Part shown: piece after piece, positions 46,169-54,614 of the stretch | Layout: each line of letters starts with the position of its first letter | How positions within the stretch are numbered: position 1 is the first letter of the stretch | Assembly (NCBI GenBank): GCA_041398245.1 | Contig: JAWKVC010000009.1 | Location: 62,001-126,000, forward strand | Length of the DNA stretch: 64,000 bases | Source: UBA7672 sp041398245 | GTDB taxonomy: Bacteria > Pseudomonadota > Alphaproteobacteria > Caulobacterales > Hyphomonadaceae | Reading direction: 5' to 3' | The notes under the pieces: generated by a model | The model's input: the letters and a program-made list of their open reading frames with translations, nothing else | Databases searched by the model: none | Told to the model about the DNA's origin: nothing | Translations under genes and position numbers: made by a program

Positions 46169-46579
46169 TCAGGAGCCCCGGACGACCTTGGCCCACTCGT
46201 CAGCGGACATGAAGCCGTCATGGTCTGTATCGATGAACTGCTTGAACACCCAGGCGTGGTAACCAAGGAATTCCTTCTGGGTGAGGGTGCGCCCGCCCTG
46301 GGCGTTGGCCCCCTTGAACAGGGCGGCGGCGTTCATCTTGGCCTTCCCCTGAAGCGACTCCTTGAACTCGCCCTGGTTGAGCTCGCCGTCGCCGTCCTTG
46401 TCGAATTCCGCAAGGCGCGGCTGCTGATACGTCAGGTACTCGTTGAGATCGCAGTTGCCGTCGCCGTTTTTGTCGAGAAAGGCGATCACGACCGCCGCCT
46501 GCTGGGCGCTCGCCAGCGGGGCGAGAACCGCCGGCGCCGCAACCATCAACCCGGCCGCCAGAACCGAAACGAAACGCAT
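46169..46579 (-). CDS. Exported EF-hand (calmodulin-like) protein
   Basis: The 136-residue protein has a signal peptide (cut near ASAQ-QA) and three canonical 12-residue EF-hand loops: DKNGDGNCDLNE, DKDGDGELNQGE and DTDHDGFMSADE. A fourth, degenerate loop lies between the second and third near NAQGGRTLTQKE. It probably binds calcium in the periplasm. Its partner is unknown. Confidence 0.85.
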   Translation of the reverse strand: MRFVSVLAAGLMVAAPAVLAPLASAQQAAVVIAFLDKNGDGNCDLNEYLTYQQPRLAEFDKDGDGELNQGEFKESLQGKAKMNAAALFKGANAQGGRTLTQKEFLGYHAWVFKQFIDTDHDGFMSADEWAKVVRGS

Positions 46580-46932
46580 GGCAAACCTCCCCTGGCCTCC
46601 CTTGGGCCTCATTTTATGTCGGAAAATGATACCATGCGGTTCGGATCGGGGGGAGTCGGCGCGCAGCCGTCTGCGCCGGGGGACGCCTGGAAGGGGCGGA
46701 CATTAGCCCCGCTGCTCAATTCCCATAGAAACAATCCGTGAACCCGCCCTTTAACGATTGGGGGAGCCCCCCCATCTCGGGACATGGACGGACGGGGGCG
46801 GGACCATAATCCTGCCGAGAACTATCGCTAGAAGGAGGCGTTAGGCCTAGAAAGGCCCAAAGCCGCCCGAAGGTCGACCGCCCGCCTCCCCTCCCAGATG
46901 GGGTGGGCGCATAAAAAGAAAAGGAGATGGAC
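46580..46932. promoter_or_regulatory. Intergenic region upstream of rpoH, with leader hairpin
   Basis: This 353-base region has no gene. It contains a G/C hairpin (TGGGGG-AGC-CCCCCA, near 46759) and a second, imperfect stem (46883-46892 with 46900-46909, one mismatch and two G-T pairs) just before an A-rich run and the AAGGAG ribosome site of rpoH. I could not place a heat-shock promoter (CTTGAA and CCCAT boxes) with confidence. Both hairpins could affect rpoH expression. Confidence 0.4.
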
Positions 46933-47823
46933 ATGGCTGGCTATGCATTGACGCTGTCCCCCGAGCAGGGGCTGTCGCGCTATCTCTCCGAAATCCGCAA
47001 ATTCCCGCTGCTTGAGAAGAACGAAGAGTTCATGCTCGCCCAGCGCTGGGCCAAGGACCAGGATCCTGCGGCCGCAGAAAAACTCGTAACCTCCCACCTG
47101 CGTCTCGTGGCCAAGATTGCCATGGGCTATCGCGGCTATGGCCTGCCCATGGGCGAGGTCATTTCCGAGGGCAATGTCGGCCTGATGCAGGCGGTGAAGA
47201 AGTTCGACCCGGACAAGGGCTTCCGTCTGGCGACCTACGCCATGTGGTGGATCCGCGCCGCGATCCAGGAATACATCCTGCGCTCGTGGTCGCTGGTGAA
47301 ACTCGGCACCACGGCCGCCCAGAAGAAGCTGTTCTTCAACCTGCGCCGCCTGAAGGGCGAGATCAGCGCGATGGAAGAAGGCGATCTGCGTCCGGAGAAC
47401 GTGGCTGAAATCTCGAAACGCCTCGGCGTGACGGAAGAAGAAGTCACCTCCATGAACCGGCGCATGGCGTCGGGCGGCGACGCCTCGCTCAATGCTCCCA
47501 TCGGGGGCGCGGAAGGCGAAGCCGAATGGCAGGACTGGATTGCGGACGATACGCCCGGCCAGGCCGAGCGCATGGCGGAGAATGACGAATTCACCGCCCG
47601 CATGAGCCTGCTCGAAAAGGCGATGGAGTCGCTCAACGAACGTGAGCGCCACATCATCACCGAACGCCGCCTCAAGGAGGAGCCGACCACGCTGGAAGAC
47701 CTCTCGACTGAATACAATGTCAGTCGCGAGCGCATCCGCCAGATCGAGGTCCGCGCCTTCGAGAAGCTCCAGAAAGCGATGCGAGAAGCCGCACGCGAAC
47801 AAGGGATCGTCGAGGCGAACTAG
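46933..47823 (+). CDS. rpoH: RNA polymerase sigma-32 factor
   Basis: The heat-shock sigma factor, 296 residues. Region 2 has VISEGNVGLMQAVKKFDP and AMWWIRAAIQEYILRSWSLVK; the RpoH box QKKLFFNLRRLK is intact; region 4 has STEYNVSRERIRQIEVRAFEKL. The ATG at 46933 has AAGGAG six bases upstream, whereas the ATG at 46927 touches it, so 46933 is the better start. A hairpin follows the gene after eight bases. Confidence 0.96.
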   Translation: MAGYALTLSPEQGLSRYLSEIRKFPLLEKNEEFMLAQRWAKDQDPAAAEKLVTSHLRLVAKIAMGYRGYGLPMGEVISEGNVGLMQAVKKFDPDKGFRLATYAMWWIRAAIQEYILRSWSLVKLGTTAAQKKLFFNLRRLKGEISAMEEGDLRPENVAEISKRLGVTEEEVTSMNRRMASGGDASLNAPIGGAEGEAEWQDWIADDTPGQAERMAENDEFTARMSLLEKAMESLNERERHIITERRLKEEPTTLEDLSTEYNVSRERIRQIEVRAFEKLQKAMREAAREQGIVEAN

Positions 47824-47831
47824 GAAACTGC

Positions 47832-47861
47832 ATCCGGCCCGGTCGAAAGACCGGGCCGGAT
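47832..47861 (+). terminator. Hairpin terminator after rpoH
   Basis: A perfect 13-bp stem with a GAAA tetraloop lies nine bases after the rpoH stop. It lacks a clear T run (CGCTTC follows), so it may be an RNA-stabilising end or a Rho-aided terminator. Confidence 0.6.
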
Positions 47862-48276
47862 CGCTTCAGGGCCAGGTCTCTCTGGGGACCCGCTCCGAAG
47901 CTGAAGACCGAGACGCGCAGGGTCGCTTCCTGAGCCGCCATCGACGATGGCCTCTTGGAGTGACTGGCGCCGCCCGCCTCCGGAACGTGCGGTGGTCCCC
48001 GCGAACCGGAGGCGGGCCACAGTCTCCTTGCGGCTCCCGCGCTCAGTCATTTTTCCGTAAAATATTTTTCCGGGGCGGCGCGCGGTGCGCATGCGGGCTT
48101 CCGCAGCGCTTGTCTCACAACTTCCGGGGGCGCCGACGGAAACTGCCGCCGCGATCTCCTGCCGATTTCCGGCGCAGGCTTTCCTCCATCCGTTGTCCAG
48201 CTGACCGGACCGCGCGCGTTCCAGCCAAATCGGGCGCGTGATATTTCTTCCGTATGAGGAAGAAGGGGAAAACGCC
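47862..48276. other. Long intergenic region with inverted repeat and AT-rich block
   Basis: About 415 bases between the rpoH hairpin and the next gene hold no credible reading frame. A 12-bp inverted repeat (47972-47983 with 48006-48017) encloses 22 bases. At 48050-48072 there is an AT-rich block with a direct repeat of ATTTTTCCG, which could be a promoter. A small RNA here is possible, but I have no direct evidence. Confidence 0.35.
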
Positions 48277-49095
48277 GTGAATTCTGTATCCGCGCCCGCT
48301 GTCGACCATGCCGGCTCGTTGAATGACGATCGTACAATCGCCGGTGCGATCGACAGGTGGATCTATGTCTTCATGGCGCTGAGCTTCATCGCCTACACGC
48401 TCGTGGGGTTCATTCCTGACTCGATGATGAAGATGGCCATGGTAGATGCCGGGCAGCGGCCGCCCTTCCCGGCGGCGTTGCATGTTCACGCCACGCTGAT
48501 GGGCGCATTCCTCCTGCTGCTTCTCGCGCAGACGACGCTGATGGCCACCGGGCGCAAGCAGTTTCACCAGACGCTGGGCGTCGCCGGACTCGCGCTTGGT
48601 CCGGCGCTGGTGATCGTCGGGTTCATCCTGGTCCCGACAATGTACCATCAGGTCTGGGGCGGCCTGCAGGCCGCGCCGCCGGAGATGAAGGCCGGCATGG
48701 AGCAGGGCCTGCGCGAGTTCGACAACATCGTCCTGGTGCAGATCAGGATCGGACTCCTGTTCCCGATCTTCCTGGCCATCGCACTGCTGGCGCGCAGGAC
48801 CGACAGCGGTCTCCACAAGCGGATGATGATCCTCTCGATCGCGCCGGCCCTGCCGGCGGCGTTCGACAGGATGACATGGTTGCCGACAACGCTTCCGGCG
48901 AGCCCGATCGCGCCCGATCTCTACACGCTGCTCGCAATCGCGCCGATGTTCGCCTGGGACCTCATCCGCACGCGGACCGTTCACAAGGCCTACCTGATCT
49001 GGCTGGCGCTGTTCCTGGCCTCATCGCTGGTCGTGAACCTGCTCTGGAACAGCGAATGGTGGCATGCGACCGTGCCGAAGCTGGTCGGGCTATAG
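48277..49095 (+). CDS. Seven-helix membrane protein of unknown function
   Basis: The 272-residue protein has about seven membrane helices. It carries His-containing motifs LHVHATLMGAF and GRKQFHQTLG in helices 2 and 3 seen in a widespread unnamed family; paired His could bind heme or metal, which is untested. GTG at 48277 is chosen because AAGGGGA lies about seven bases before it; an ATG at 48238 would leave an upstream leader unlike the family. It stands alone on this strand. Confidence 0.65.
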   Translation: MNSVSAPAVDHAGSLNDDRTIAGAIDRWIYVFMALSFIAYTLVGFIPDSMMKMAMVDAGQRPPFPAALHVHATLMGAFLLLLLAQTTLMATGRKQFHQTLGVAGLALGPALVIVGFILVPTMYHQVWGGLQAAPPEMKAGMEQGLREFDNIVLVQIRIGLLFPIFLAIALLARRTDSGLHKRMMILSIAPALPAAFDRMTWLPTTLPASPIAPDLYTLLAIAPMFAWDLIRTRTVHKAYLIWLALFLASSLVVNLLWNSEWWHATVPKLVGL

Positions 49096-49122
49096 GCTGG
49101 CCGGGCCACAGACAGGGTCGGC

Positions 49123-49626
49123 TTATTTCACATTGATGGTGGCGAAGGCGACTTTCGGATCGTCCTGTATCCCCTGTTCGCCCGGCGGGTGGCCGAGGCC
49201 GAACGGGTTCGGCCCGACATAGACCTGATAGTCGCCCGGCCGGATCGGCACGAAGGTGAAGGAAGCCTCGCCCTTCTCATCCAGTTCGATGGCGCGGAAG
49301 CTCATCCCTTGCAGGTGGACCTCGATGCCGCTGATGGTGAGGATGCGCATGTGGATGTTGGCGAGAAACTCGTTCAGCTCCACGCGCCGCGCCAGCGGAT
49401 CGCCACGCGAATCCTGCCCCTTGCCGTCGCTCGAGAATGTCAGGCGGTAGTACTCGCCCGTCACCATGTCGAGCCGCGATGGCGTGAGGATCGGCTTGCC
49501 CTCAGGCCCCGTCGTGATGTCGATGCGCAGATCGACAGGCGGATACTGCGCGAGATTGCCGCCCACCTGCGCGTGCGCCGCGCCAGCCAGCGCAAGCGAC
49601 ACCGCTACTCCTGTCAACCACCGCAT
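49123..49626 (-). CDS. Exported beta-rich protein of unknown function
   Basis: The 167-residue protein has a signal peptide (cut near AHAQ-VG) and a mature part of beta strands with YYRLTFSSDGKGQD, VELNEFLANIHMRIL and FTFVPIRPGDYQVYVG. The layout recalls cupredoxin-like domains, but the usual copper ligand set is not evident. It lies 17 bases downstream of the S66 peptidase gene and may be co-expressed with it. Confidence 0.65.
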   Translation of the reverse strand: MRWLTGVAVSLALAGAAHAQVGGNLAQYPPVDLRIDITTGPEGKPILTPSRLDMVTGEYYRLTFSSDGKGQDSRGDPLARRVELNEFLANIHMRILTISGIEVHLQGMSFRAIELDEKGEASFTFVPIRPGDYQVYVGPNPFGLGHPPGEQGIQDDPKVAFATINVK

Positions 49627-49643
49627 TCTTCCCTCCCGTTCTG

Positions 49644-50687
49644 TCAGACCACCGCCGGTTCGAGCAGCTTGAGGGTTCCGGCATCGGCGTCAATCTCGGC
49701 CATCACACCGACAGGCAGGCTGAACTGGTTATCGATATGGCCGAACTCCAGCCCCTGGAACACCGGCACGCCCAGCGGCGCGAAATGATGTTCCAGCACT
49801 TCGCTGAGCGTGAAGCCGCCGAGCGTGGAGCCGCTGGCCTTGCAGTCCGTACATTGCCCGAACACCACGCCGGCGACCTTGCCGAGCACGCCGCCAAGCG
49901 CAAGCTGCGTCAGCATCCGGTCGATCCGGTATTCGGCCTCGTCCACGTCTTCCAGGAACAGGATTGCGCCGTCGAAATCCGGCAGCCAGGGCGTTCCCAT
50001 CAGGCTGGCGACGATGGTGAGATTGCCGCCCAGCAGCCGCCCGCGCGCCTTGCCGCTGCGCAGCGTACGCGTGCGTCCGGCGCGCTGCACCAGCCGGTCG
50101 GCGTCGGCAACGGGATTGGCGTAGGTCGGCGTTGCGCCGTCGAAGGCGACGGCGCGGAAATTTTCCCAGGACAGCTTGCCCCACGCGCTGTTCGCGTTGG
50201 GGCCATGCACCGTGCCGAAGCCGGCGCGCGCGACCGTCGCCATGTGCAGCGCCGTGATGTCGCTGTAGCCGAGCAGCAGCTTTGGATTAGCCGTGACAAC
50301 ATCCCAGTCGATGTGCGGCAGGATGCGGGCGCAGCCCCAGCCACCGCGCACCGCGAAGATCGCCTTCACATCCTTGTCCGCGAACATCGCGTTGACGTCC
50401 CCCGCGCGCGCTTCGTCATCGCCGGCGAGATAGCCCGAACGGTCCAGCGCATGCGCGCCGATTTTCGGCTTGAGCCCCATGGCGAGGATGTTTTCCTTCA
50501 CGAGGTCCATGTCGAACCTGTCGCCCAGCGGACTGGCCGGAACGATGAGCCCCACCGTGTCGCCCTCGCGCAGGCGCTGCGGCTTGCGCAGCGCCGTCGG
50601 TGCCGCCGCCGCCGGATTGCCGGGCGAGAGCGCGCAGGCGCCCGCCACAAATCCGAGACCAAGAAGCGCGTGGCGACGATCGATCAT
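49644..50687 (-). CDS. S66-family LD-carboxypeptidase, exported
   Basis: The 347-residue protein starts MIDRRHALLGLGFVAGAC, a Tat-like signal with a possible lipid-anchored Cys18. The S66 fold is shown by VGLIVPASPL, AVRGGWGCARILPHID, the nucleophile in LLGYSDITALH, a Glu in FLEDVDE and the His in GLEFGHIDNQFSLPVG. LdcA-type enzymes trim the L,D-bond of muropeptide tetrapeptides in wall recycling. E. coli LdcA is cytoplasmic, so an exported form is notable. It faces away from the P450 gene. Confidence 0.87.
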   Translation of the reverse strand: MIDRRHALLGLGFVAGACALSPGNPAAAAPTALRKPQRLREGDTVGLIVPASPLGDRFDMDLVKENILAMGLKPKIGAHALDRSGYLAGDDEARAGDVNAMFADKDVKAIFAVRGGWGCARILPHIDWDVVTANPKLLLGYSDITALHMATVARAGFGTVHGPNANSAWGKLSWENFRAVAFDGATPTYANPVADADRLVQRAGRTRTLRSGKARGRLLGGNLTIVASLMGTPWLPDFDGAILFLEDVDEAEYRIDRMLTQLALGGVLGKVAGVVFGQCTDCKASGSTLGGFTLSEVLEHHFAPLGVPVFQGLEFGHIDNQFSLPVGVMAEIDADAGTLKLLEPAVV

Positions 50688-50888
50688 GGCTGCATCCGTC
50701 CGCTGGGAGCGTCCTGCATGGAGGCGGGGGCGGAGAGAGGCAAGCCGTGGCGCGGAAGCCCGTGGATTTCCGCCCGGCGGCGCCGGATTCCCGGGCCGAC
50801 GGATTGGACCCTTCACGCGCGGCCCGAAATCGGCTATTCCCTGACACTGTCAAGCGAGCCCTCTCCCCAAGCCCCCGCGGAGCCAAAG

Positions 50889-52124
50889 ATGCCCGACACC
50901 ATCGCGCTGAAGAGCTACAACGACATCCCCGTCCTCGACTGGGCGCTGCAGGACCCCGAAGGCTCGTCCTACGAGCTGTTCCGCGGGCTGCGGGCGGAAA
51001 CGCCGCTGGTGAAGGTGCCGATGGGCATGGGCTCCATGGTGCTCGCCCTGCGCGCCAGCATGGTCGACGACATCGTGTCGCCGGAAAACACGCGTCAGCT
51101 CGAAACCGAGATGAAGATGATGCAGGGCATCTTCAACGGCCCGATCTTCGACTTCGTCGCGCAGGTGATGCTGTTCGCCAATGGCGAGGTTCACCAGCGC
51201 CGCCGCCAGCCGGTCGCGCGCACCTTCGCCTTCAAGCTGATGGAAGCGATGCGCCCGAAGGCCGCCGCGGTCGCCGCCGAACTGATCAACGAACATCTCG
51301 GCAAGGGCCCGTTCGATTATCTCGGCGAATTTGCCGCCCAGATCCCCGCCCGCATCATCGCCGACGTGCTGGGCATTCCGCGTTCGGACCTGCCGGTCTT
51401 CATGAAGTGGATCAGCGACACGGCCGCCTCGATCGGCTTTGTCGATGTCGAGCGCCGCGAGCAGATCGAACAGTCGCTGGTGGAGTTCAACGCCTATGTC
51501 GACAAGCTGCTGGCCGACCGGCGCGCCAATCCGCGCGGCGATTTCCTGTCGGACTATGTCGCGGCGACGGCGGCGTCGGGCGACATGAGCGAGGGCGAGA
51601 TCCGCGCGCAGGTTGTCGGCCTGATCCTCGCGGGCTCGGATACGACGCGCAACTCGATGTGCATGACGCTCCACGAACTGCTGAGCCATCCGGAGCAGTG
51701 GAAGGCGCTGTGCGCCGATCCCGATGGCCTGAAGAAGCAGGCGGCCGAAGAGGGCCTGCGCTATCAGCCTGTCGTCTCGGGCATCCCGCGCGTGGCGACA
51801 AAGGACCTCGCGATCGAGGGCTATGAAGTGCCGGCCGGGGCGGTGATCGCCGTGTCGATCCTGTCGGTGCTGCGCGATCCCGAAGTCTATTCGGAGCCCG
51901 AGACATTCAACATCCACCGCACCGACCAGCAGCGCTGGCACCTCGCCTTTGGCGCAGGCGCGCACCGCTGCGCCGGCGAAGCGCTGGCGCGCGTGGAGCT
52001 GGAGGAAACGCTGGCCACGATCGCCCGGCTGGCGCCGAACACGCGCGTGGTCGGGGCGGCGCCGAAGCTGAATCCCGGCGCCATCCGCACGGTGGACCAG
52101 ATGCAGGTGGAATTCCTGGCGTAG
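50889..52124 (+). CDS. Cytochrome P450
   Basis: The 411-residue soluble monooxygenase has the oxygen-activating helix AGSDTT (248-253), the ExxR pair Glu288/Arg291, and the heme loop FGAGAHRC with the thiolate Cys361. Length and the lack of a membrane anchor are as in bacterial class I P450s that need a ferredoxin and a reductase; neither gene is nearby. The substrate is unknown. Confidence 0.92.
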   Translation: MPDTIALKSYNDIPVLDWALQDPEGSSYELFRGLRAETPLVKVPMGMGSMVLALRASMVDDIVSPENTRQLETEMKMMQGIFNGPIFDFVAQVMLFANGEVHQRRRQPVARTFAFKLMEAMRPKAAAVAAELINEHLGKGPFDYLGEFAAQIPARIIADVLGIPRSDLPVFMKWISDTAASIGFVDVERREQIEQSLVEFNAYVDKLLADRRANPRGDFLSDYVAATAASGDMSEGEIRAQVVGLILAGSDTTRNSMCMTLHELLSHPEQWKALCADPDGLKKQAAEEGLRYQPVVSGIPRVATKDLAIEGYEVPAGAVIAVSILSVLRDPEVYSEPETFNIHRTDQQRWHLAFGAGAHRCAGEALARVELEETLATIARLAPNTRVVGAAPKLNPGAIRTVDQMQVEFLA

Positions 52125-52159
52125 GCGCAATTAGCTTTCATCGAAGCACGCGTCCAACA

Positions 52160-52282
52160 CCGCTCGTCCCGATGAAAATCGGGACCCAGGACGGATGGCG
52201 AACCTTGCTCGGGCCTGGAGCTCCAAGCCCGTTCATGCTGTTGGACCATTCCTAGATGCCGACTTTCGTCGGCATGAGCGGA
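52160..52282. repeat. MITE-like palindromic intergenic element
   Basis: Two hairpins face each other: GTCCCGAT-GAAA-ATCGGGAC (52166-52185) and ATGCCGAC-TTTC-GTCGGCAT (52256-52275). The outer ends are inverted copies of each other (CCGCTCGTCCCGA against CCGCTCATGCCGA, 11 of 13 identical). This is the layout of dispersed repetitive palindromes common in proteobacterial spacers. It fills most of the gap after the P450 gene. Confidence 0.6.
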
Positions 52283-52383
52283 ACAAGGTGAAGCGGTTCA
52301 GTGCAACAAATTCTGTTCTGAGTTGGCCGAACGCGAGCTTCCCTAGTTCCTCAAATTTCATCGATCTCCGGCATCGGCGCTTA

Positions 52384-52977
52384 ATGTCCGCGGCCGATAC
52401 TGCTGTCATGCCCAGTGCGTCCGCAGCGCCGACTTTCCGTTCCGATGCACATCGCCGTGCAGTGATGCAGCATATCGGCGCGACCATCGTGCCGTCCGCA
52501 TTGTCGTTTGCGGTGCTGGCGCCTCTGGCCGGTCTGGCGCTGATCTGGGGCAGCACCTTCGTCGCGATGGTGTGCAACGCGATCACGACGGCCGGCGAGA
52601 CCGCCCCGGCTCTGGTCTCGACGACGGCGAGCGCCATCGGCGCGACCTATGTCGCGTCCGCCATGGCGGCGGGTATTGCAGGCGTGTGGGTCGCCCTGCT
52701 CTCGCCCTTCGCGCCGGACAACGCACGCTACTACAGCGGCGCGGCGATCATCGGCATGATGAACGGCTTCCTGTTTGTTTCGGCTGACACGCAGGCGGCG
52801 GGGATTTTCGGTGGGCAGCTTTTCCTGGCGCTGGCCGGCGCCGTCAGCGTCTTCCTGTGCGCGTGGCTGCTGAAGGACGCCGTGCTGAAGCGCGATGAGG
52901 CGCGGCGCGACGCGCTCGCCCGCGAGCGGGCCGAGCGGCTGGCGCGCGAACGCGCGAAGCTGGCGAAGGCTGTCTAG
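52384..52977 (+). CDS. Membrane protein of unknown function
   Basis: The 197-residue protein has about five hydrophobic segments and a basic, helical C-terminal tail rich in ARERAERLARERAK that may form a coiled coil. No family recognised. ATG at 52384 is chosen because the frame upstream runs through the palindromic repeat. No strong ribosome site is visible. Its stop shares CTAG with the facing OmpA-domain gene. Confidence 0.6.
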   Translation: MSAADTAVMPSASAAPTFRSDAHRRAVMQHIGATIVPSALSFAVLAPLAGLALIWGSTFVAMVCNAITTAGETAPALVSTTASAIGATYVASAMAAGIAGVWVALLSPFAPDNARYYSGAAIIGMMNGFLFVSADTQAAGIFGGQLFLALAGAVSVFLCAWLLKDAVLKRDEARRDALARERAERLARERAKLAKAV

Positions 52978-54500
52978 CGGCAGATCGAGGTCGCGGCTTC
53001 TGGCGGCGGCAGGCAGGCCGCGCTGGGGCGAAGCTCGGCGCCCGACTTGAAGAAGATATCGGCCCGGCGCTGGTTTGCGCAGTTCTGGTTGTCGGCCAGA
53101 CCGTCAAGCTCGCCCTTGCCTTCCGCCTCGATGACGCTGAGCCCCTCGGCCCGCAGGAAGTCCGCGACGACGCGGGCGCGGGCGCCGGACAGGGCGAGGT
53201 TGTAGAGCGATGTGCCGCGCGTGTCGGCGTAGGCGTGCACCACCAACGGTTCGCCGGCGTGGGGACGGAAGGTCTCGATGCCTTTCATCAGATCGGCGCG
53301 GGCCTGCTCGGTCAGTTCGCTTGTGCCGGTGCAGAACCAGGCGTTCGACGACAGCTTCGACAGCATGACCGGCGTTGCGGGCGCAACAGAAGCTGCGGGC
53401 GGCGGCGTGCCCGGCGTGTTCGGCTCGACCGGAAGCGAAGGCGCTGTGTCGGTTGGCGGCGATGCAGGATCGATCTGCGCCGACGCGAAAGCGCCGCCGG
53501 ATGAGGATGGATCGGCGGCACCGGCATCCTCGGGTGGCGGCGCCACTTCGGCGCGCGGCTCGGGGATCGGTCCCTTCGGCTTGAGATCGACCGGCGCTTC
53601 GCCAAACGGATCGGCCTGCGGCGTGAACGGCGCGGGCGGACCGGTGTCGCTCGCCGCAAACTGCGTCGAGGCCAGCGGATCATCGCTTCCAGCCGAGTCG
53701 CCTTCGTTCTGTCCGCCGCGCAGCAGCCAGAGCAGCAGGAGGATGATGACGGCGATGCCGAAGATGACGCCGGCGATGTCGTCCTGACTGAAGCCGCGCT
53801 TGCGCACGGGCGCCGGCGCCGGGCTTCCCTTGCCAGACCCGCCATCGCCGCCGCCGCCATTGCGGTTTGGCGGTTCGACCGGCGCGGGGGGCGGCGCGGC
53901 TGCAGGCAGAGGCGCGACTGGCTTCTCGGCGACCGGCTTCTCGGTAACTGGCGGCGGCGCATCGAGCGTTTCGGTCGAGCTGGCGGCGGCAGGTCCGCCA
54001 CCGGTGACGAGGACAAACGAGGATGACCGCCCTGCGCGGCGCTGACGCTGTTCGGCCTCGATCGCTTCATCGCGGCCGAACATTATTTCATCAACGGTCG
54101 GCTGCGGCTCGGGCTGGCTGGCCACAACATGCAGGGCCGCGCGCTTGGGCTCTGGCGCCGGAGCTGAGACTGGAACTGGCGCGGGCGCCGGTGCTGGCGT
54201 CGGGGCGACTGGCTGCGGCGTCGCGGCTTTCGCAGGCGCCGGCTGGGCCGGGGCCGGTTTGGCGGGGGCACGCGAGGCGAAGGCGTCCTTCTTCGGCCTG
54301 GCCGGATCGAAGGACTGGCCGCCCGAGCGGAAATGATCGCCGCCCGTCTTGCCGTCCTTGCGCTTGAAATGGTCCGTGCCCGCGCCGAAACGATTCCCGG
54401 CCGGCGCGCTGCGCCGGGCGAATGCGTCCCGGTTTGAGGAGGTATCCACCATCGGCCCCTCGCCCGCGCGCTGCAGCTTCTCCACAGCGCCATTTACCAT
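52974..54500 (-). CDS. Membrane-spanning protein with periplasmic OmpA domain
   Basis: The 508-residue protein has an unusual layout. Residues 1-235 are polar, with four DxF motifs among basic residues (Asp25, Asp43, Asp55, Asp72) and then a Pro/Ala-rich linker. A single helix at 242-261 (VIFGIAVIILLLLWLL) follows a basic RKR. Residues 270-378 are a Pro/Asp-rich linker, and 382-487 are an OmpA domain with the peptidoglycan-binding Asp426 and Arg441. With the basic side at the N-terminus, that part should be cytoplasmic. It may tie a cytoplasmic partner to the wall. A second possible start is ATG 54452. Confidence 0.78.
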   Translation of the reverse strand: MVNGAVEKLQRAGEGPMVDTSSNRDAFARRSAPAGNRFGAGTDHFKRKDGKTGGDHFRSGGQSFDPARPKKDAFASRAPAKPAPAQPAPAKAATPQPVAPTPAPAPAPVPVSAPAPEPKRAALHVVASQPEPQPTVDEIMFGRDEAIEAEQRQRRAGRSSSFVLVTGGGPAAASSTETLDAPPPVTEKPVAEKPVAPLPAAAPPPAPVEPPNRNGGGGDGGSGKGSPAPAPVRKRGFSQDDIAGVIFGIAVIILLLLWLLRGGQNEGDSAGSDDPLASTQFAASDTGPPAPFTPQADPFGEAPVDLKPKGPIPEPRAEVAPPPEDAGAADPSSSGGAFASAQIDPASPPTDTAPSLPVEPNTPGTPPPAASVAPATPVMLSKLSSNAWFCTGTSELTEQARADLMKGIETFRPHAGEPLVVHAYADTRGTSLYNLALSGARARVVADFLRAEGLSVIEAEGKGELDGLADNQNCANQRRADIFFKSGAELRPSAACLPPPEAATSICR

Positions 54501-54614
54501 GCTTGTACCGGTCCGGGCAGGCGGGCGGCAAGTAAAACCGGGCTAATACAATGCGCCGTGGGGCGGTATGACCGGTCGCCTTGCAGTACGACCGCCGCGC
54601 GCTAAACCCCTCTC

